Source: CAG-488 sp051881315
Lineage (GTDB): Bacteria > Bacillota > Clostridia > Oscillospirales > Acutalibacteraceae
Assembly: GCA_051881315.1 (NCBI GenBank)
Contig: JBJEPQ010000045.1
Location: 22,330-86,329, forward strand
DNA: 64,000 bases
Reading direction: 5' to 3'
The position numbers were made by a program, and so were the translations under genes. Positions 1 through 8,500 of the stretch are shown here, in pieces. The first letter of the stretch is position 1, and each line of letters opens with the position of its first letter. The notes under the pieces were generated by a model, which saw nothing but the letters and a program-made list of their open reading frames with translations, was not told where the DNA came from and did no database searches.

Positions 1-702
1 ATTTTCATTATACGCCTGTTCGGGTGAATTGCCTCGGAACGTGGGCGCATAGAGAATGATTTTTCTGTCGCCGATCTCAGGGAAGATTTTCAGAAGCTCA
101 TCTCTCTGAGCCGCAACGAAATCACCGTCAAAATAGATGTCGGTTCTCGGAGTTCCGAAAGCCTTAACCCTGCGCTCGGAGCATCGGAAAGCCTCGGCAT
201 AGCAGGGAATGACCGCCTCGGACGAGACGAAAACATCGGTGTATGTATTGTGCATCGGGAAACGGAGCATATCCTCACGCTTGCCGCCCCACGGAAGATC
301 GAGCGTGGAATAGCCCCACTTTTTGAACGCTCCGCAGGCGTGCCAGAGCTGAATTACCTTCGTCCCCTTTTTCGGCTGATGGGCATAAACGGGATCGAAA
401 TTATCGGTGATAAAAACGCACTTGCACTGAGCGTAGAACTTTTGAAATTTGAAATCGAACAATATCCTTTTCAGCGGATTTTGCGGCGACTGCATTATGC
501 GGCAGTCATAACCTCTCTCGCTTAAAAAGTCGTATATTCCCGTCATATTGTCGGGCATCTCGGTATAATTCTTGCTGTATGCAAAAAGAACGAGCTTTTC
601 ATTGATCGGCTTGTTTTTATAGAGATTGAATGCAAGCGGCCACAGCCAAAAGAAAAGTATTTTCCGCCTTAAAATGACGAGCTTTTTCTTGAAACCGTTC
701 AT
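1..702 (-). CDS. CDP-glycerol glycerophosphotransferase family protein (partial, 3' end outside window)
   Basis: The minus strand is open for 234 codons from the edge. The translation has the hallmarks of the TagB/TagF family (PF04464), which polymerises or primes glycerol-phosphate in teichoic-acid-like polymers at the inner membrane face: QLWHACGAFKKWG in the middle, VFVSSE, FGTPRTD and then YAPTFRG close to the edge. The N-terminus has a basic and hydrophobic stretch (KKLVILRRKILFFWLWPLAF) that suits membrane association. Two ATG codons overlap (705 and 702); the SD AGGGGTGA favours the one at 702. It lies 13 bp after the Asp-box gene and is probably co-transcribed with it. The C-terminal part lies outside the window. 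Family assignment is firm; the exact polymer is unknown. Confidence 0.85.
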   Translation of the reverse strand, partial: MNGFKKKLVILRRKILFFWLWPLAFNLYKNKPINEKLVLFAYSKNYTEMPDNMTGIYDFLSERGYDCRIMQSPQNPLKRILFDFKFQKFYAQCKCVFITDNFDPVYAHQPKKGTKVIQLWHACGAFKKWGYSTLDLPWGGKREDMLRFPMHNTYTDVFVSSEAVIPCYAEAFRCSERRVKAFGTPRTDIYFDGDFVAAQRDELLKIFPEIGDRKIILYAPTFRGNSPEQAYNEN

Positions 703-715
703 CATATCACCCCTG

Positions 716-1687
716 TCAGTCTTCAATTATTTCAAGCTTGATGAACATAACGGATCTGCGGTAATGGGTGTAAGTGATATAAACATATTCTCCGTTGGAG
801 ATAACGGCAGGATATGAAAATTCTGCGCCGTCGGCCTTGTCCTCCTCAAGTATGACAGGCTCGGAGAAGGTCTGAGCGTTGTCGCCGGTTACGGAATATG
901 CAATGATGTTTCTGTTGCCCCACGACTCGGAGATCGGGTTGTAAACGACAAAGACATCTCCGTTCGTCAGCTTCACGCAGTCGATACCGCTGTTATTGTT
1001 CGGCAAAGAAGTTTTTTCGCATCGGCTCCAGTTCATACCGTCACAGGTGTAGCTTTTCAGAATACTGCCCTCGGAGGAACGAAGCAGAGCATAAATTCTG
1101 TCGCCGTCCTGCCACAGAGTCGGCTGAATTATTCCGAGACCGTCGGCGGACTTGTGGTCAAAGTCCATTAAACCGCTCTTTTGCCATGTCTTGCCTGCGT
1201 CTGAGGAATAATCGACAAATGCGTCCCACGCTTTCTTCGTCTCAACCGAAGCGGGCGCGGCAATCCGGCCGTCCGAAAGCAGAATAGGCTTGTTCTTGAC
1301 AGGACCTCTGCCACCCGAAGCATCGCCCGCAACAAGCTCGGCAGGCTCAGTCCAGCTTTCGCCGCCATCCGAGGAACGCATGATAAAGGTGCGCCATTCG
1401 GGAATATGCCTGCCGTTCTTATAGAAAAGAAGAATTTCATTCCCGTATTCAAAGAGGACGGGATTCCAGCACGGCGTATCGGTAAAGGTCATTCGTCTCG
1501 GATCGCTCCAGCCCTCGCCGTCATTGACGGAAAGATATATTTCAACATCGTCGTTACTCTCCTTTGTGCCAGCAAACCAAGCGCAGAGAAGTCTTTCACC
1601 GACCTTGAGGACGGTCGAAGCGTGACACTGCTCGAAAAACTTTTTCTCAGGGAAAATTTCCTGACGCAAAACTTCACGGAATTTCAT
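716..1687 (-). CDS. Asp-box (BNR) sialidase-fold protein
   Basis: 323 residues. Four Asp-box motifs (S/T-x-D-x-G-x-x-W) can be read: SVNDGEGW, SSDGGESW, SSDAGKTW and a degenerate TCDGMNW, spaced as in a six-bladed sialidase-type propeller. There is no signal peptide, so it should be cytoplasmic. The classical F-R-I-P motif of true sialidases is not seen; the N-terminus reads FEQCHASTV. It may therefore be a glycoside hydrolase or phosphorylase-like member of the BNR_2 group instead of a neuraminidase. SD GAGGTG precedes the ATG. The gene starts just after the rpmB terminator and is followed by the glycerophosphotransferase, which suggests a role in cell-surface glycan handling (inference). 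Confidence 0.7.
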   Translation of the reverse strand: MKFREVLRQEIFPEKKFFEQCHASTVLKVGERLLCAWFAGTKESNDDVEIYLSVNDGEGWSDPRRMTFTDTPCWNPVLFEYGNEILLFYKNGRHIPEWRTFIMRSSDGGESWTEPAELVAGDASGGRGPVKNKPILLSDGRIAAPASVETKKAWDAFVDYSSDAGKTWQKSGLMDFDHKSADGLGIIQPTLWQDGDRIYALLRSSEGSILKSYTCDGMNWSRCEKTSLPNNNSGIDCVKLTNGDVFVVYNPISESWGNRNIIAYSVTGDNAQTFSEPVILEEDKADGAEFSYPAVISNGEYVYITYTHYRRSVMFIKLEIIED

Positions 1688-1719
1688 AATTCACCTCAAA
1701 AATTTCTTATATAAGACAA

Positions 1720-1745
1720 AGAGACTGTCACGCGGACAGTCTCTG
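1720..1745 (-). terminator. rho-independent terminator after rpmB
   Basis: A perfect 10-bp stem (AGAGACTGTC / GACAGTCTCT) with a 5-nt loop lies 17 bp past the rpmB stop, followed on the minus strand by a T-rich tract (TTTGTCTTAT). It separates rpmB from the Asp-box gene, although some readthrough may feed that gene because I see no clear separate promoter for it. Confidence 0.75.
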
Positions 1746-1761
1746 AATCATCTTTTTACCA

Positions 1762-1950
1762 TTATACGGCACGAGTAACCTTACCTGAACGAAGGCAACG
1801 TGTGCAAGCATATACCTTGCGCGGAGAACCGTTAACGATCGCCTTAACACGCTTAACGTTCGGCTTCCATGTTCTGTTTGAACGTCTGTGTGAGTGGGAA
1901 ACCTTGATACCGAAAGCAACATCTTTACCGCAGAAATCGCATTTTGCCAT
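1762..1950 (-). CDS. rpmB: 50S ribosomal protein L28
   Basis: 62 residues beginning MAKCDFCGKDVAFGIKVSHSHRRSNRTWKPN (shown in part by its key groups: KVSHSHR, RTWKPN, CTRCLRSGKV). It has two CxxC pairs (CDFC and CTRC), so it is the zinc-binding C+ form of L28. Length and composition are normal for the family. AAAGGAGG precedes the ATG by 8 nt. It is a single-gene unit with its own promoter and terminator, the usual arrangement in Firmicutes. Confidence 0.97.
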   Translation of the reverse strand: MAKCDFCGKDVAFGIKVSHSHRRSNRTWKPNVKRVKAIVNGSPRKVYACTRCLRSGKVTRAV

Positions 1951-1994
1951 TTGTCGGCACCTCCTTTAATTACGAATACTAAACAACATTTCAT

Positions 1995-2023
1995 ATATTA
2001 GCAGATTTGAGAGAAAAAATCAA
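1995..2023 (-). promoter_or_regulatory. sigma-A promoter of rpmB
   Basis: On the minus strand TTGATT (2023-2018), a 17-nt spacer and TAATAT (2000-1995) lie about 45 bp before the rpmB start. Confidence 0.65.
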
Positions 2024-2042
2024 GAGTTTTTTTAAATTATTT

Positions 2043-3254
2043 TTAACCAATGAATTTCTTCATCAAATCCGGACCGAAATCAATGTAATTGCCCGTAGCT
2101 TTTGCCGTTTCCTCATTGATCGAAGCAACACCGCTGTCCTTTTCGGCGGACTTCTGATAGATCATATAGGGAACGGGATCGCCTGCGTGAGTTTTCGTGA
2201 CAATCGGCGTCGGATGATCGGGCAAAATCATAATCTTGTAATCCTCGCCGATCTCCTCAAGTCCGTTAAGGATTATCGGCAGAACACGGGAGTCGATATA
2301 CTCAATCGCCTTGACCTTGTTTTCCGGCTCACCTCTGTGTCCGCACTCATCGGGAGCTTCATAGTGAACGTAGGCAAAATCGACGCCGTTTTTAAGCTCC
2401 TCAACGGCGGCTTTCGCCTTGCCCTCAAAGTTGGTGTCGATGTAACCCGTTGCGCCCTCGACCTCGGGGGTGTTCATTCCTGCGGAAATGCCGATGCCCT
2501 TGAGCAGATCGACTGCGGAAATAACCGTGCCTTTCTTGCCGTAAAGGTCTTCAAACTTAGGAAGAACGGGCTTTTTGCCCTCGCCCCAGAGCCAGATGGA
2601 GTTTGCCGGACGCTTGCCCTCGGCAATCCTCTTTTTGTTGACGGGATGATCCTTGAGCAGATCGTAGCTCTCTTTCATCATTGCGATGAGCTTTTCGGCA
2701 TTCGGAGAGGTTGAGAGATACGGTCCCACAACCCTGTCGGAGATATCGTGCGGAGGAGTCATATTGCCAAGCTCGACCGTTCCGCCGTGATGAATGAGAC
2801 AGTGACGGTAGCTTACTCCTGGGTAGAAATCAAATTCTCCGCCGCCGAAATGCTCCTGAACGGTCTTGATGATCTCCGCCGCCTCTGCGCTTGAGATATC
2901 GCCTGCGGAATAGTCGATCATCGTCTTATCCTCGTACTTTTCCTCGTCGGAGAGGGTTACGACATTGCACCTGAGTGCGATATCGTCGTCCGCCATTTTA
3001 ACACCGATGCTGACCGCCTCAAGCGGAGAGCGTCCCGTATAATATTTTTTCGGATCATATCCCATAACGCTGAGGTTTGCAACGTCGCTTCCGGGTTTGA
3101 GTCCCTCTGCGACAGTCCTGACAAGTCCGACCTCGCCGTGCTGAGCAAGACGGTCGAAATTCGGCTTGTTTGCAACCATCATCGGAGTTTTGCCTCCGAG
3201 GGCGGGGACGGGATAGTCCGCCATTCCGTCATACAGTACTACAACATATTTCAT
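2043..3254 (-). CDS. apgM: cofactor-independent phosphoglycerate mutase, archaeal type
   Basis: 403 residues of the ApgM branch of the alkaline-phosphatase superfamily (interconverts 3- and 2-phosphoglycerate using two metal ions). The N-terminus KYVVVLYDGMADYP holds the first metal-binding Asp; GSDVANLSVMGYDP carries the active-site Ser; the C-terminus has VHYEAPDECGHRGE and ILPDHPTPI metal ligands. The ATG at 3254 is preferred over an upstream GTG because GGCAGGTG sits 7 nt before it. Third gene of the thrS-ybaK-apgM run, with a 74-bp gap. A distant alternative is a homoserine-kinase-like member of the same superfamily. The product would serve lower glycolysis, as does pyk nearby. Confidence 0.88.
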   Translation of the reverse strand: MKYVVVLYDGMADYPVPALGGKTPMMVANKPNFDRLAQHGEVGLVRTVAEGLKPGSDVANLSVMGYDPKKYYTGRSPLEAVSIGVKMADDDIALRCNVVTLSDEEKYEDKTMIDYSAGDISSAEAAEIIKTVQEHFGGGEFDFYPGVSYRHCLIHHGGTVELGNMTPPHDISDRVVGPYLSTSPNAEKLIAMMKESYDLLKDHPVNKKRIAEGKRPANSIWLWGEGKKPVLPKFEDLYGKKGTVISAVDLLKGIGISAGMNTPEVEGATGYIDTNFEGKAKAAVEELKNGVDFAYVHYEAPDECGHRGEPENKVKAIEYIDSRVLPIILNGLEEIGEDYKIMILPDHPTPIVTKTHAGDPVPYMIYQKSAEKDSGVASINEETAKATGNYIDFGPDLMKKFIG

Positions 3255-3328
3255 AACTGGCACCTGCCTTGTAACAATAATTTTTTCGAGCTGTGAAACC
3301 GCTTTCTAAAAATGTGCTGTGTGCGATT

Positions 3329-3802
3329 TTATTCGGGTAATTTACAAACATCTACCCAGCCGCTGAATCCCTGAGCAATCTTTTCAAGCTCGTCAACGGT
3401 CAGCTCAACCGCGCTGTTTGAACTGCCGACCGCAGGGAAAACGGTTTCAAATCTTTTGAGCGACTCGTCAAGATAGGTCTTGACGCCGTCATTTATTCCG
3501 AACGGGCAAACGCCGCCGACCTTGTGACCGATCATTGACTCGACCTCGTCGGGAGTGAGCATTTTCGCCTTGGCCGAAAACGCCGCCTTATATTTCGGAT
3601 TGTCGATTTTTGCGTCACCGGCGGCAACTATGATGATTGCCTCGTCACCGACCTTGAATGAAAGGGATTTTGCAATACGCTTGCCCTCAACGCCGAGTGC
3701 CTGAGCCGCAAGCTCAACAGTTGCGCTGGAAACGTCAAATTCCTTTATTTTGTCCTCAACTCCGAATTGGCTGAGGTAGGCTCTTCCTTTTTCTATGGAC
3801 AT
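3329..3802 (-). CDS. YbaK/EbsC-family aminoacyl-tRNA deacylase
   Basis: 157 residues matching the YbaK/EbsC fold: LGVEGKRIAKSLSFKV, then VAAGDAKIDNPKY, AKMLTPDEVESMIGHKVGGVCPFG and the C-terminal AVGSSNSAVELTVDELEK. The conserved lysine in the RIAKSL segment and the GGVCPFG loop mark it as a free-standing trans-editing domain, which hydrolyses mischarged tRNA (Cys- or Ala-tRNA(Pro) type). It follows thrS by 18 bp and so is likely under the same T-box. Which mischarged tRNA it clears cannot be told from sequence. This is one of three YbaK/ProX-like genes in the window. Confidence 0.85.
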   Translation of the reverse strand: MSIEKGRAYLSQFGVEDKIKEFDVSSATVELAAQALGVEGKRIAKSLSFKVGDEAIIIVAAGDAKIDNPKYKAAFSAKAKMLTPDEVESMIGHKVGGVCPFGINDGVKTYLDESLKRFETVFPAVGSSNSAVELTVDELEKIAQGFSGWVDVCKLPE

Positions 3803-3820
3803 TGATTTGCCTCCGTTTTA

Positions 3821-5737
3821 TCAGAATATTTCCTTGGATTCAATCTGCTTTGCCGCAAGCTCGACGAACTCGTCAACGCTCATTGCGCCGATGTCGCCCT
3901 CGCCGCGCTTACGCACGGAAACGCACTTGCCCTCTATATCCTTGTCGCCCATAAGAAGCATATACGGAATCTTCTGGAGCTGAGCTTCACGGATCTTGTA
4001 GCCCGTCTTTTCGCTTCTTGTATCAACCTCACAGCGGATACCCTTTGCCTCAAGCTTCTTTGCGATCTCAAAGGCATAGTCGTGGTGACGGTCTGCGATT
4101 GGGAGAAGCTTGACCTGAACGGGAGCAAGCCAGATCGGGAACGCACCTGCAAAATGCTCGGTGATAACGCCGATAAATCTTTCGATCGAGCCGAAAACAA
4201 CACGGTGAATCATAACGGGTGTGTGCTTCTCTCCGTCAGAGCCTGTGTATTCAAGGTTAAATCTGCCGGGAAGCTGATAGTCAAGCTGGATTGTGCCGCA
4301 CTGCCAGGTTCTTCCGAGGCTGTCCTTGATGTGGAAGTCGAGCTTCGGACCGTAGAAAGCACCGTCGCCCTCGTTGATAATATAAGTCTTGCCGACGCTT
4401 GTGATTGCGTCTGCGAGTGCATTTGTTGCGATATCCCAGTCCTCCTCGGAGCCGATATGATCCTCCGGCATTGTGGAAAGCTCGATCTCATACGGAAGTC
4501 CGAACAGGGTATAAACCTCGTCGAAAAGCTGTGCGATCCTTACAACCTCGTCACGGATCTGCTCGGGAGCAAGGAGAATGTGTGCGTCGTCCTGAGTGAA
4601 GCAGCGGACACGGAAAAGTCCGTGGAGCGCACCCGAAAGCTCGTTTCTGTGAACTCTGCCAAGCTCGCCGTAGCGAAGCGGCATTTCCTTGTATGAATGA
4701 GGCTCAAGCTCATAGACAAGAATACTGCCGGGACAGTTCATCGGCTTGATTGCAAAATCTTCATCGTCGATGACCGTTGTATACATATCGTCGTGGTAAT
4801 GATCCCAGTGACCTGAGGTCTCCCAGAGTGAACGGCGCATGATCTGCGGAGTTGATATCTCATAGTAGCCCCATTTCTTGTGTACCTCACGCCAGTAATT
4901 GATGAGGGTATTGCGAAGCACCATACCCTTCGGGAGGAAGAACGGCATTCCCGGAGCCTCGTCCCTGAGAGCGAAGAGTCCAAGCTCTCTGCCGAGCTTT
5001 CTGTGGTCACGCTTCTTTGCCTCCTCGATCGCCTCAAGGTAAGCGTCAAGCTCAGCCTGCTTTGTGAAAGCGGTTGCATAGATACGCTGGAGCATCTTGT
5101 TCTTTTCGCTTCCACGCCAGTATGCGCCCGTTGCCGAGGTCAGCTTGAACGCCTTGATCCTGCCTGTATCGGGAATGTGAGGGCCTGCGCAAAGCTCGGT
5201 GAACTCGCCCTGCTTGTAGAAGCTGATATTTTCGCCCTTGTCGGCGTGCTCCTTGACAAGCTCAACCTTGTAGATTTCGCCCTTGTCCTCATAGTATTTT
5301 ATCGCCTCGTCGGGAGTCATTTCAAATCTCTCAAGCGGAAGCTTTTCCTTGACAATCTTCTTCATCTCCGCCTCAATCTTTTCAAGGTCTTCGGGGAGGA
5401 AAGGCTTCTCAACGTCAAAATCGTAATAGAAGCCGTTTGCAATAGAGGGGCCTATCGCAAGCTTAGCCTCGGGATAAAGTCTTTTGACTGCCTGAGCCAT
5501 AATATGCGATGCGGTGTGGCGGAAGGTCTTTTTAGCCTCCTCATCGTCCTCAAAGGTAAGAAATTCAAGCTCGCAGTCGCCCTCGATCGGAGTTCTGAGA
5601 TCTTGATATTTTCCGTTTATTTTGCAGATACAAACTGCCTTGTAAAGTCCCATGCCAATGCTTTTTGCAATTTCCATGGCGGTCGTGCCGTTCTCATACT
5701 CCTTGACAACGCCGCCTTTCAAAGTTACTTTTGCCAT
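3821..5737 (-). CDS. thrS: threonyl-tRNA synthetase
   Basis: 638 residues with the full domain order: TGS (about 1-60), the editing domain with HTASHIMAQAV and the TELCAGPHIP metal site, the class II catalytic core (motif 2 around RVRCFTQDDAHI) and the C-terminal anticodon-binding HGTP domain. The ATG at 5737 is set by AGGAGGAACAGAA directly upstream; longer open frame upstream of it is T-box RNA, not protein. Charges tRNA-Thr in the cytoplasm. First gene of a thrS-deacylase-apgM unit, controlled by the T-box leader. Confidence 0.97.
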   Translation of the reverse strand: MAKVTLKGGVVKEYENGTTAMEIAKSIGMGLYKAVCICKINGKYQDLRTPIEGDCELEFLTFEDDEEAKKTFRHTASHIMAQAVKRLYPEAKLAIGPSIANGFYYDFDVEKPFLPEDLEKIEAEMKKIVKEKLPLERFEMTPDEAIKYYEDKGEIYKVELVKEHADKGENISFYKQGEFTELCAGPHIPDTGRIKAFKLTSATGAYWRGSEKNKMLQRIYATAFTKQAELDAYLEAIEEAKKRDHRKLGRELGLFALRDEAPGMPFFLPKGMVLRNTLINYWREVHKKWGYYEISTPQIMRRSLWETSGHWDHYHDDMYTTVIDDEDFAIKPMNCPGSILVYELEPHSYKEMPLRYGELGRVHRNELSGALHGLFRVRCFTQDDAHILLAPEQIRDEVVRIAQLFDEVYTLFGLPYEIELSTMPEDHIGSEEDWDIATNALADAITSVGKTYIINEGDGAFYGPKLDFHIKDSLGRTWQCGTIQLDYQLPGRFNLEYTGSDGEKHTPVMIHRVVFGSIERFIGVITEHFAGAFPIWLAPVQVKLLPIADRHHDYAFEIAKKLEAKGIRCEVDTRSEKTGYKIREAQLQKIPYMLLMGDKDIEGKCVSVRKRGEGDIGAMSVDEFVELAAKQIESKEIF

Positions 5738-5761
5738 TTCTGTTCCTCCTAAATGAAAATA

Positions 5762-5978
5762 AAAAAGCTCCATCCCGAAAACTGGGATGAAGCATAAACT
5801 CCACGGTTCCACCCGTATTGCAGAAAAACTGCCACTCGAACGCCTTAACGCGGCAAACGGCGATCCTTATTTCGGAACGCTCTCCGCAGTGGTAACTGAT
5901 TCCGAATATCGGCACGCTTTCACCGTGTGCGCACCTCTCTGAGGATATTCGCCCGAAACAGCCTTCTGCATCAACGAT
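5762..5978 (-). ncRNA. T-box riboswitch (threonine) upstream of thrS
   Basis: The minus strand carries the T-box sequence ACGGGTGGAACCGTGGAG (about 5817-5800), preceded by a stem I region containing AGAGAGGTG and followed by a terminator hairpin (CATCCC / GGGATG with a TTTTTT tract ending near 5762). In this family uncharged tRNA pairs through its NCCA end and stabilises an antiterminator. A candidate specifier codon ACC (Thr) lies at 5893-5891 in TTACCACTG. The specifier position is inferred from the context, not from a folded structure. Confidence 0.92.
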
Positions 5979-5994
5979 TTATATTATTGTCTAC

Positions 5995-6023
5995 ATTTTA
6001 TAACGTTTTATTTTTCTTGTCAA
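5995..6023 (-). promoter_or_regulatory. sigma-A promoter of the thrS operon
   Basis: TTGACA (6023-6018), 17-nt spacer, TAAAAT (6000-5995) on the minus strand, just upstream of the T-box leader. Confidence 0.85.
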
Positions 6024-6074
6024 GTGGGAAAAGAAGGATTTTTTTCAATATAATATTTTTGAGTAAACGTTTTC

Positions 6075-6103
6075 TTGACATTAGAGGTATGAGCTGATAT
6101 AAT
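6075..6103 (+). promoter_or_regulatory. sigma-A promoter of pyk
   Basis: Perfect consensus TTGACA (6075-6080), 17-nt spacer and TATAAT (6098-6103), 55 bp before the pyk start. It is divergent to the thrS promoter. Together with the T-box this accounts for the whole 5738-6158 intergenic region. Confidence 0.9.
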
Positions 6104-6158
6104 GTTATAAATTCTAAAATGGGTTAGATTTTGATTTTACAAAAAGGATCTGATATAA

Positions 6159-7571
6159 ATGAGAAAAACGAAAATCATCTGCACCATCGGCCCTGCGTGC
6201 CGCAACGAGGAGACTCTGACAGCCATGGTCAGGGCAGGAATGAACGTTGCAAGGCTCAACTTTTCCCACGGCTCTCATGCCGAGCATCTTGAAACTATCA
6301 ATATGCTGAAAAATGTCCGGGAAAAGCTCAATGTTCCGCTTGCGATTATGCTTGACACCAAGGGGCCCGAATACCGTATAAAGAGTTTCAAGGACGGCTC
6401 GGTGTTGCTCAAGGAAGGTGACACATTCACCTTCACTACCGATCAGATTGTCGGCGACGAGAACAGAGTTTCCGTCAGCTATGCCGGTCTTGCGGACGAG
6501 CTTTCGGTCGGTGACACAATACTTCTTAACAACGCTCTGCTTAATTTTGAGGTCGTTTCGATTGACGGGCACGACATAAACTGCCGTGTTGTCACGGGCG
6601 GCGAGCTTTCCAACAACAAGAGCATGAGCTTTCCCGGTAAGACGCTCAAGCAGAAATATGTCAGCGAACAGGACAAATCGGACATTCTTTTCGGAATTGA
6701 AAACGACGTTGATTTCATCGCCTGCTCCTTTGTTTCCTGCAAGCAGGATATCCTCGACATCAAAAAGGTGATGGGTGACGCCGTGAACAAAATCGACCTC
6801 ATTGCCAAGATCGAAAACAGAGCCGGAATTGACAACATTGACGATATATGCGCCGAATGTGACGGTATTATGATTGCAAGGGGCGATATGGGTGTTGAGA
6901 TCCCGTTCGTTGAGCTGCCGATAATTCAGAAGGCACTTATCACGAAGTGCCGTATGCTCGGCAAACGTGTTATCACGGCGACCGAGATGCTTGAATCCAT
7001 GATTCACAATCCAAGACCGACGAGAGCCGAGACCTCAGACGTTGCCAATGCCGTTTATGACGGAACGAGCGCAATTATGCTTTCGGGCGAAACGGCGGCA
7101 GGCAAATATCCCGTTGAGGCGGTTGACACGATGGCTCGCATTGCAATGCAGACCGAAAAAAGCATCAACTACACAAAACGTTTCGGCAACTCCGAATTCA
7201 GAATAAAAAATCCCGTTGACGCAATTTCTCACGCAACCTGCGGAATGGCGATCGACCTTGACGCAAAGGTTATCGCCGTATGCTCCCTTTCGGGAATGAC
7301 GGTCAGAATGGTTTCCCGCTTCCGTTCGCCCGTTGACATCATGGGCATGACCGTTGACAAGAAAACGTGGCGCAAGCTTTCAATGTCGTGGGGTGTTACT
7401 CCCGTCCTTTGCGAGACCTACGAATCCACCGACGTGCTTTTCTATTCCGCAAAGAACAAGGCGATATCGACCTTTGGACTTGAGCCGGGCGACCGTATCA
7501 TCGTGACGGGCGGAATGACAAACGGAGTTTCGGGCAACACGAATTTGATTAAGGTTGAAACGGTCGGTTAA
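6159..7571 (+). CDS. pyk: pyruvate kinase
   Basis: 470 residues, the normal length for the form without the extra C-terminal PEP-utiliser domain. Signature blocks are present: RLNFSHG, LDTKGPEYRIK, the active-site lysine in DLIAKIENRAGI, ARGDMGVEIP, TATEMLESM and MLSGETAAGKYP. TATEMLESM has Glu where TATQMLESM is usual, and GPEYR replaces the common GPEIR; both are small departures. Converts PEP and ADP to pyruvate and ATP in the cytoplasm. It has its own consensus promoter and a terminator at 7748-7792, so it is monocistronic. Confidence 0.96.
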   Translation: MRKTKIICTIGPACRNEETLTAMVRAGMNVARLNFSHGSHAEHLETINMLKNVREKLNVPLAIMLDTKGPEYRIKSFKDGSVLLKEGDTFTFTTDQIVGDENRVSVSYAGLADELSVGDTILLNNALLNFEVVSIDGHDINCRVVTGGELSNNKSMSFPGKTLKQKYVSEQDKSDILFGIENDVDFIACSFVSCKQDILDIKKVMGDAVNKIDLIAKIENRAGIDNIDDICAECDGIMIARGDMGVEIPFVELPIIQKALITKCRMLGKRVITATEMLESMIHNPRPTRAETSDVANAVYDGTSAIMLSGETAAGKYPVEAVDTMARIAMQTEKSINYTKRFGNSEFRIKNPVDAISHATCGMAIDLDAKVIAVCSLSGMTVRMVSRFRSPVDIMGMTVDKKTWRKLSMSWGVTPVLCETYESTDVLFYSAKNKAISTFGLEPGDRIIVTGGMTNGVSGNTNLIKVETVG

Positions 7572-7629
7572 ATTTTCAAAACAACCTTTAATAAGCACAT
7601 TGTAGAACACTACCGACTTATGAAATCTT

Positions 7630-7677
7630 AACCCCCTCAGTCAGCTTCGCTGACAGCTCCCCCTAAGGTGGAGCCTT
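7630..7677 (-). repeat. dispersed double-hairpin repeat, copy 1
   Basis: On the minus strand this reads AGGCTCCACCTTAGGGGGAG, then CTGTCAGCGAAGCTGACTG and AGGGGG. It has an outer CTCCACC/GGGGGAG element and an inner stem TCAGC-GAA-GCTGA. Related copies occur at 29012-29064, 29441-29487 and 61492-61545. It lies in the otherwise empty 7572-7800 gap after pyk. Confidence 0.8.
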
Positions 7678-7747
7678 TAAAGTATTTTGACACAATAATA
7701 TCGCGCTTCACAAACAAACTTTATTTATCTAAGATCGAATGTCAAAA

Positions 7748-7792
7748 AAAACGACTGTAAGTCTATCCTTTCGGGTTACTTGCAGTCGTTTT
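7748..7792. terminator. bidirectional terminator between pyk and the AlkD-like gene
   Basis: AACGACTGTAAG pairs with CTTGCAGTCGTT (one G-U), with A-tract before and TTTT after, so it can end transcripts from both sides. Confidence 0.8.
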
Positions 7793-7800
7793 CTCAATTC

Positions 7801-8496
7801 TCACTTTTTTATTTTTAATGATTTCAGATATGCTTTCTGCCCGTCTGTAATGCGGTTGCTTTCAACAGCCTTTTGGATCGCCTTATTGTGCGTCCAAGTA
7901 TCGAGACGTTTTTCCTCGATATACGGGACAACATCCCCGTAATTTTTCGCAAGCGCAGTCGCAAAGTACCATGCGATCATCATATTTATATAATACTCCT
8001 CGCTCCTGACCGAGCAGACAAGGCTTGCACACTCGTCCGTAAAATTTTCACCGAGGAAAAATTCCATAAGCATTTTTATCCCGAAGCGGACGGCATAAGT
8101 CTTATCTGAGCCGAGCCATTCGGGAATTTTTTCGTAAAGCTCAGGCAGGTGCTTTTTGAAAATCTTCGGGCTCATCATATCGCAGGTTGCCCAGTTGTCA
8201 ACAAAGGGAAGAAATTCGTCAAGCAGTCTGACCGTTTCACCGTAGTCCTTTTGCTGTTCGATCAGAAATGCGTGGACGTTGTTTTCCTCATAGTATTTAT
8301 GCGGCAGAGCCTTTAAAAAACCTTCGTATCCGCCGTTTTTATATAATTCCTTTGCGAACCTTCTGAGCTGAGGAACACGCACGCCGATTATCAAATTTTT
8401 ATCGACCGTCGGCATCAGCCTTGCGTGAAAATCACGGTAGCTTTGGTCCTGCATTTCAAAAAGCTTTTCACGAATTATTTTTTCAATTTCCGTCAT
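7801..8496 (-). CDS. DNA alkylation repair (AlkD-like) HEAT-repeat protein
   Basis: 231 residues matching the DNA_alkylation family (PF08713): all-helical HEAT-like repeats with IIGVRVPQLRRFAKELYKN near the N-terminus, EENNVHAFLIEQ, DNWATCDMMSPKIF and the typical C-terminal DTWTHNKAIQKAVES. AlkD members excise bulky or charged alkyl-purines without base flipping. Family members of about 230 aa in Firmicutes are common and mostly uncharacterised. The ATG at 8496 is chosen because GGAAAGTG precedes it; the longer frame overlaps the upstream gene. It starts 4 bp after the glycosyltransferase stop, which implies co-transcription. Confidence 0.85.
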   Translation of the reverse strand: MTEIEKIIREKLFEMQDQSYRDFHARLMPTVDKNLIIGVRVPQLRRFAKELYKNGGYEGFLKALPHKYYEENNVHAFLIEQQKDYGETVRLLDEFLPFVDNWATCDMMSPKIFKKHLPELYEKIPEWLGSDKTYAVRFGIKMLMEFFLGENFTDECASLVCSVRSEEYYINMMIAWYFATALAKNYGDVVPYIEEKRLDTWTHNKAIQKAVESNRITDGQKAYLKSLKIKK

Positions 8497-8500
8497 TTTT

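Noticed and set aside
716..1687. True sialidase (nan) gene
   Set aside because: Asp-boxes are present but the F-R-I-P motif and signal peptide are not, and no sialic-acid genes lie nearby.
5738..5812. Longer thrS start inside the leader
   Set aside because: The extra 25 codons are encoded by the T-box/terminator RNA, and the AGGAGG before 5737 fixes the real start.
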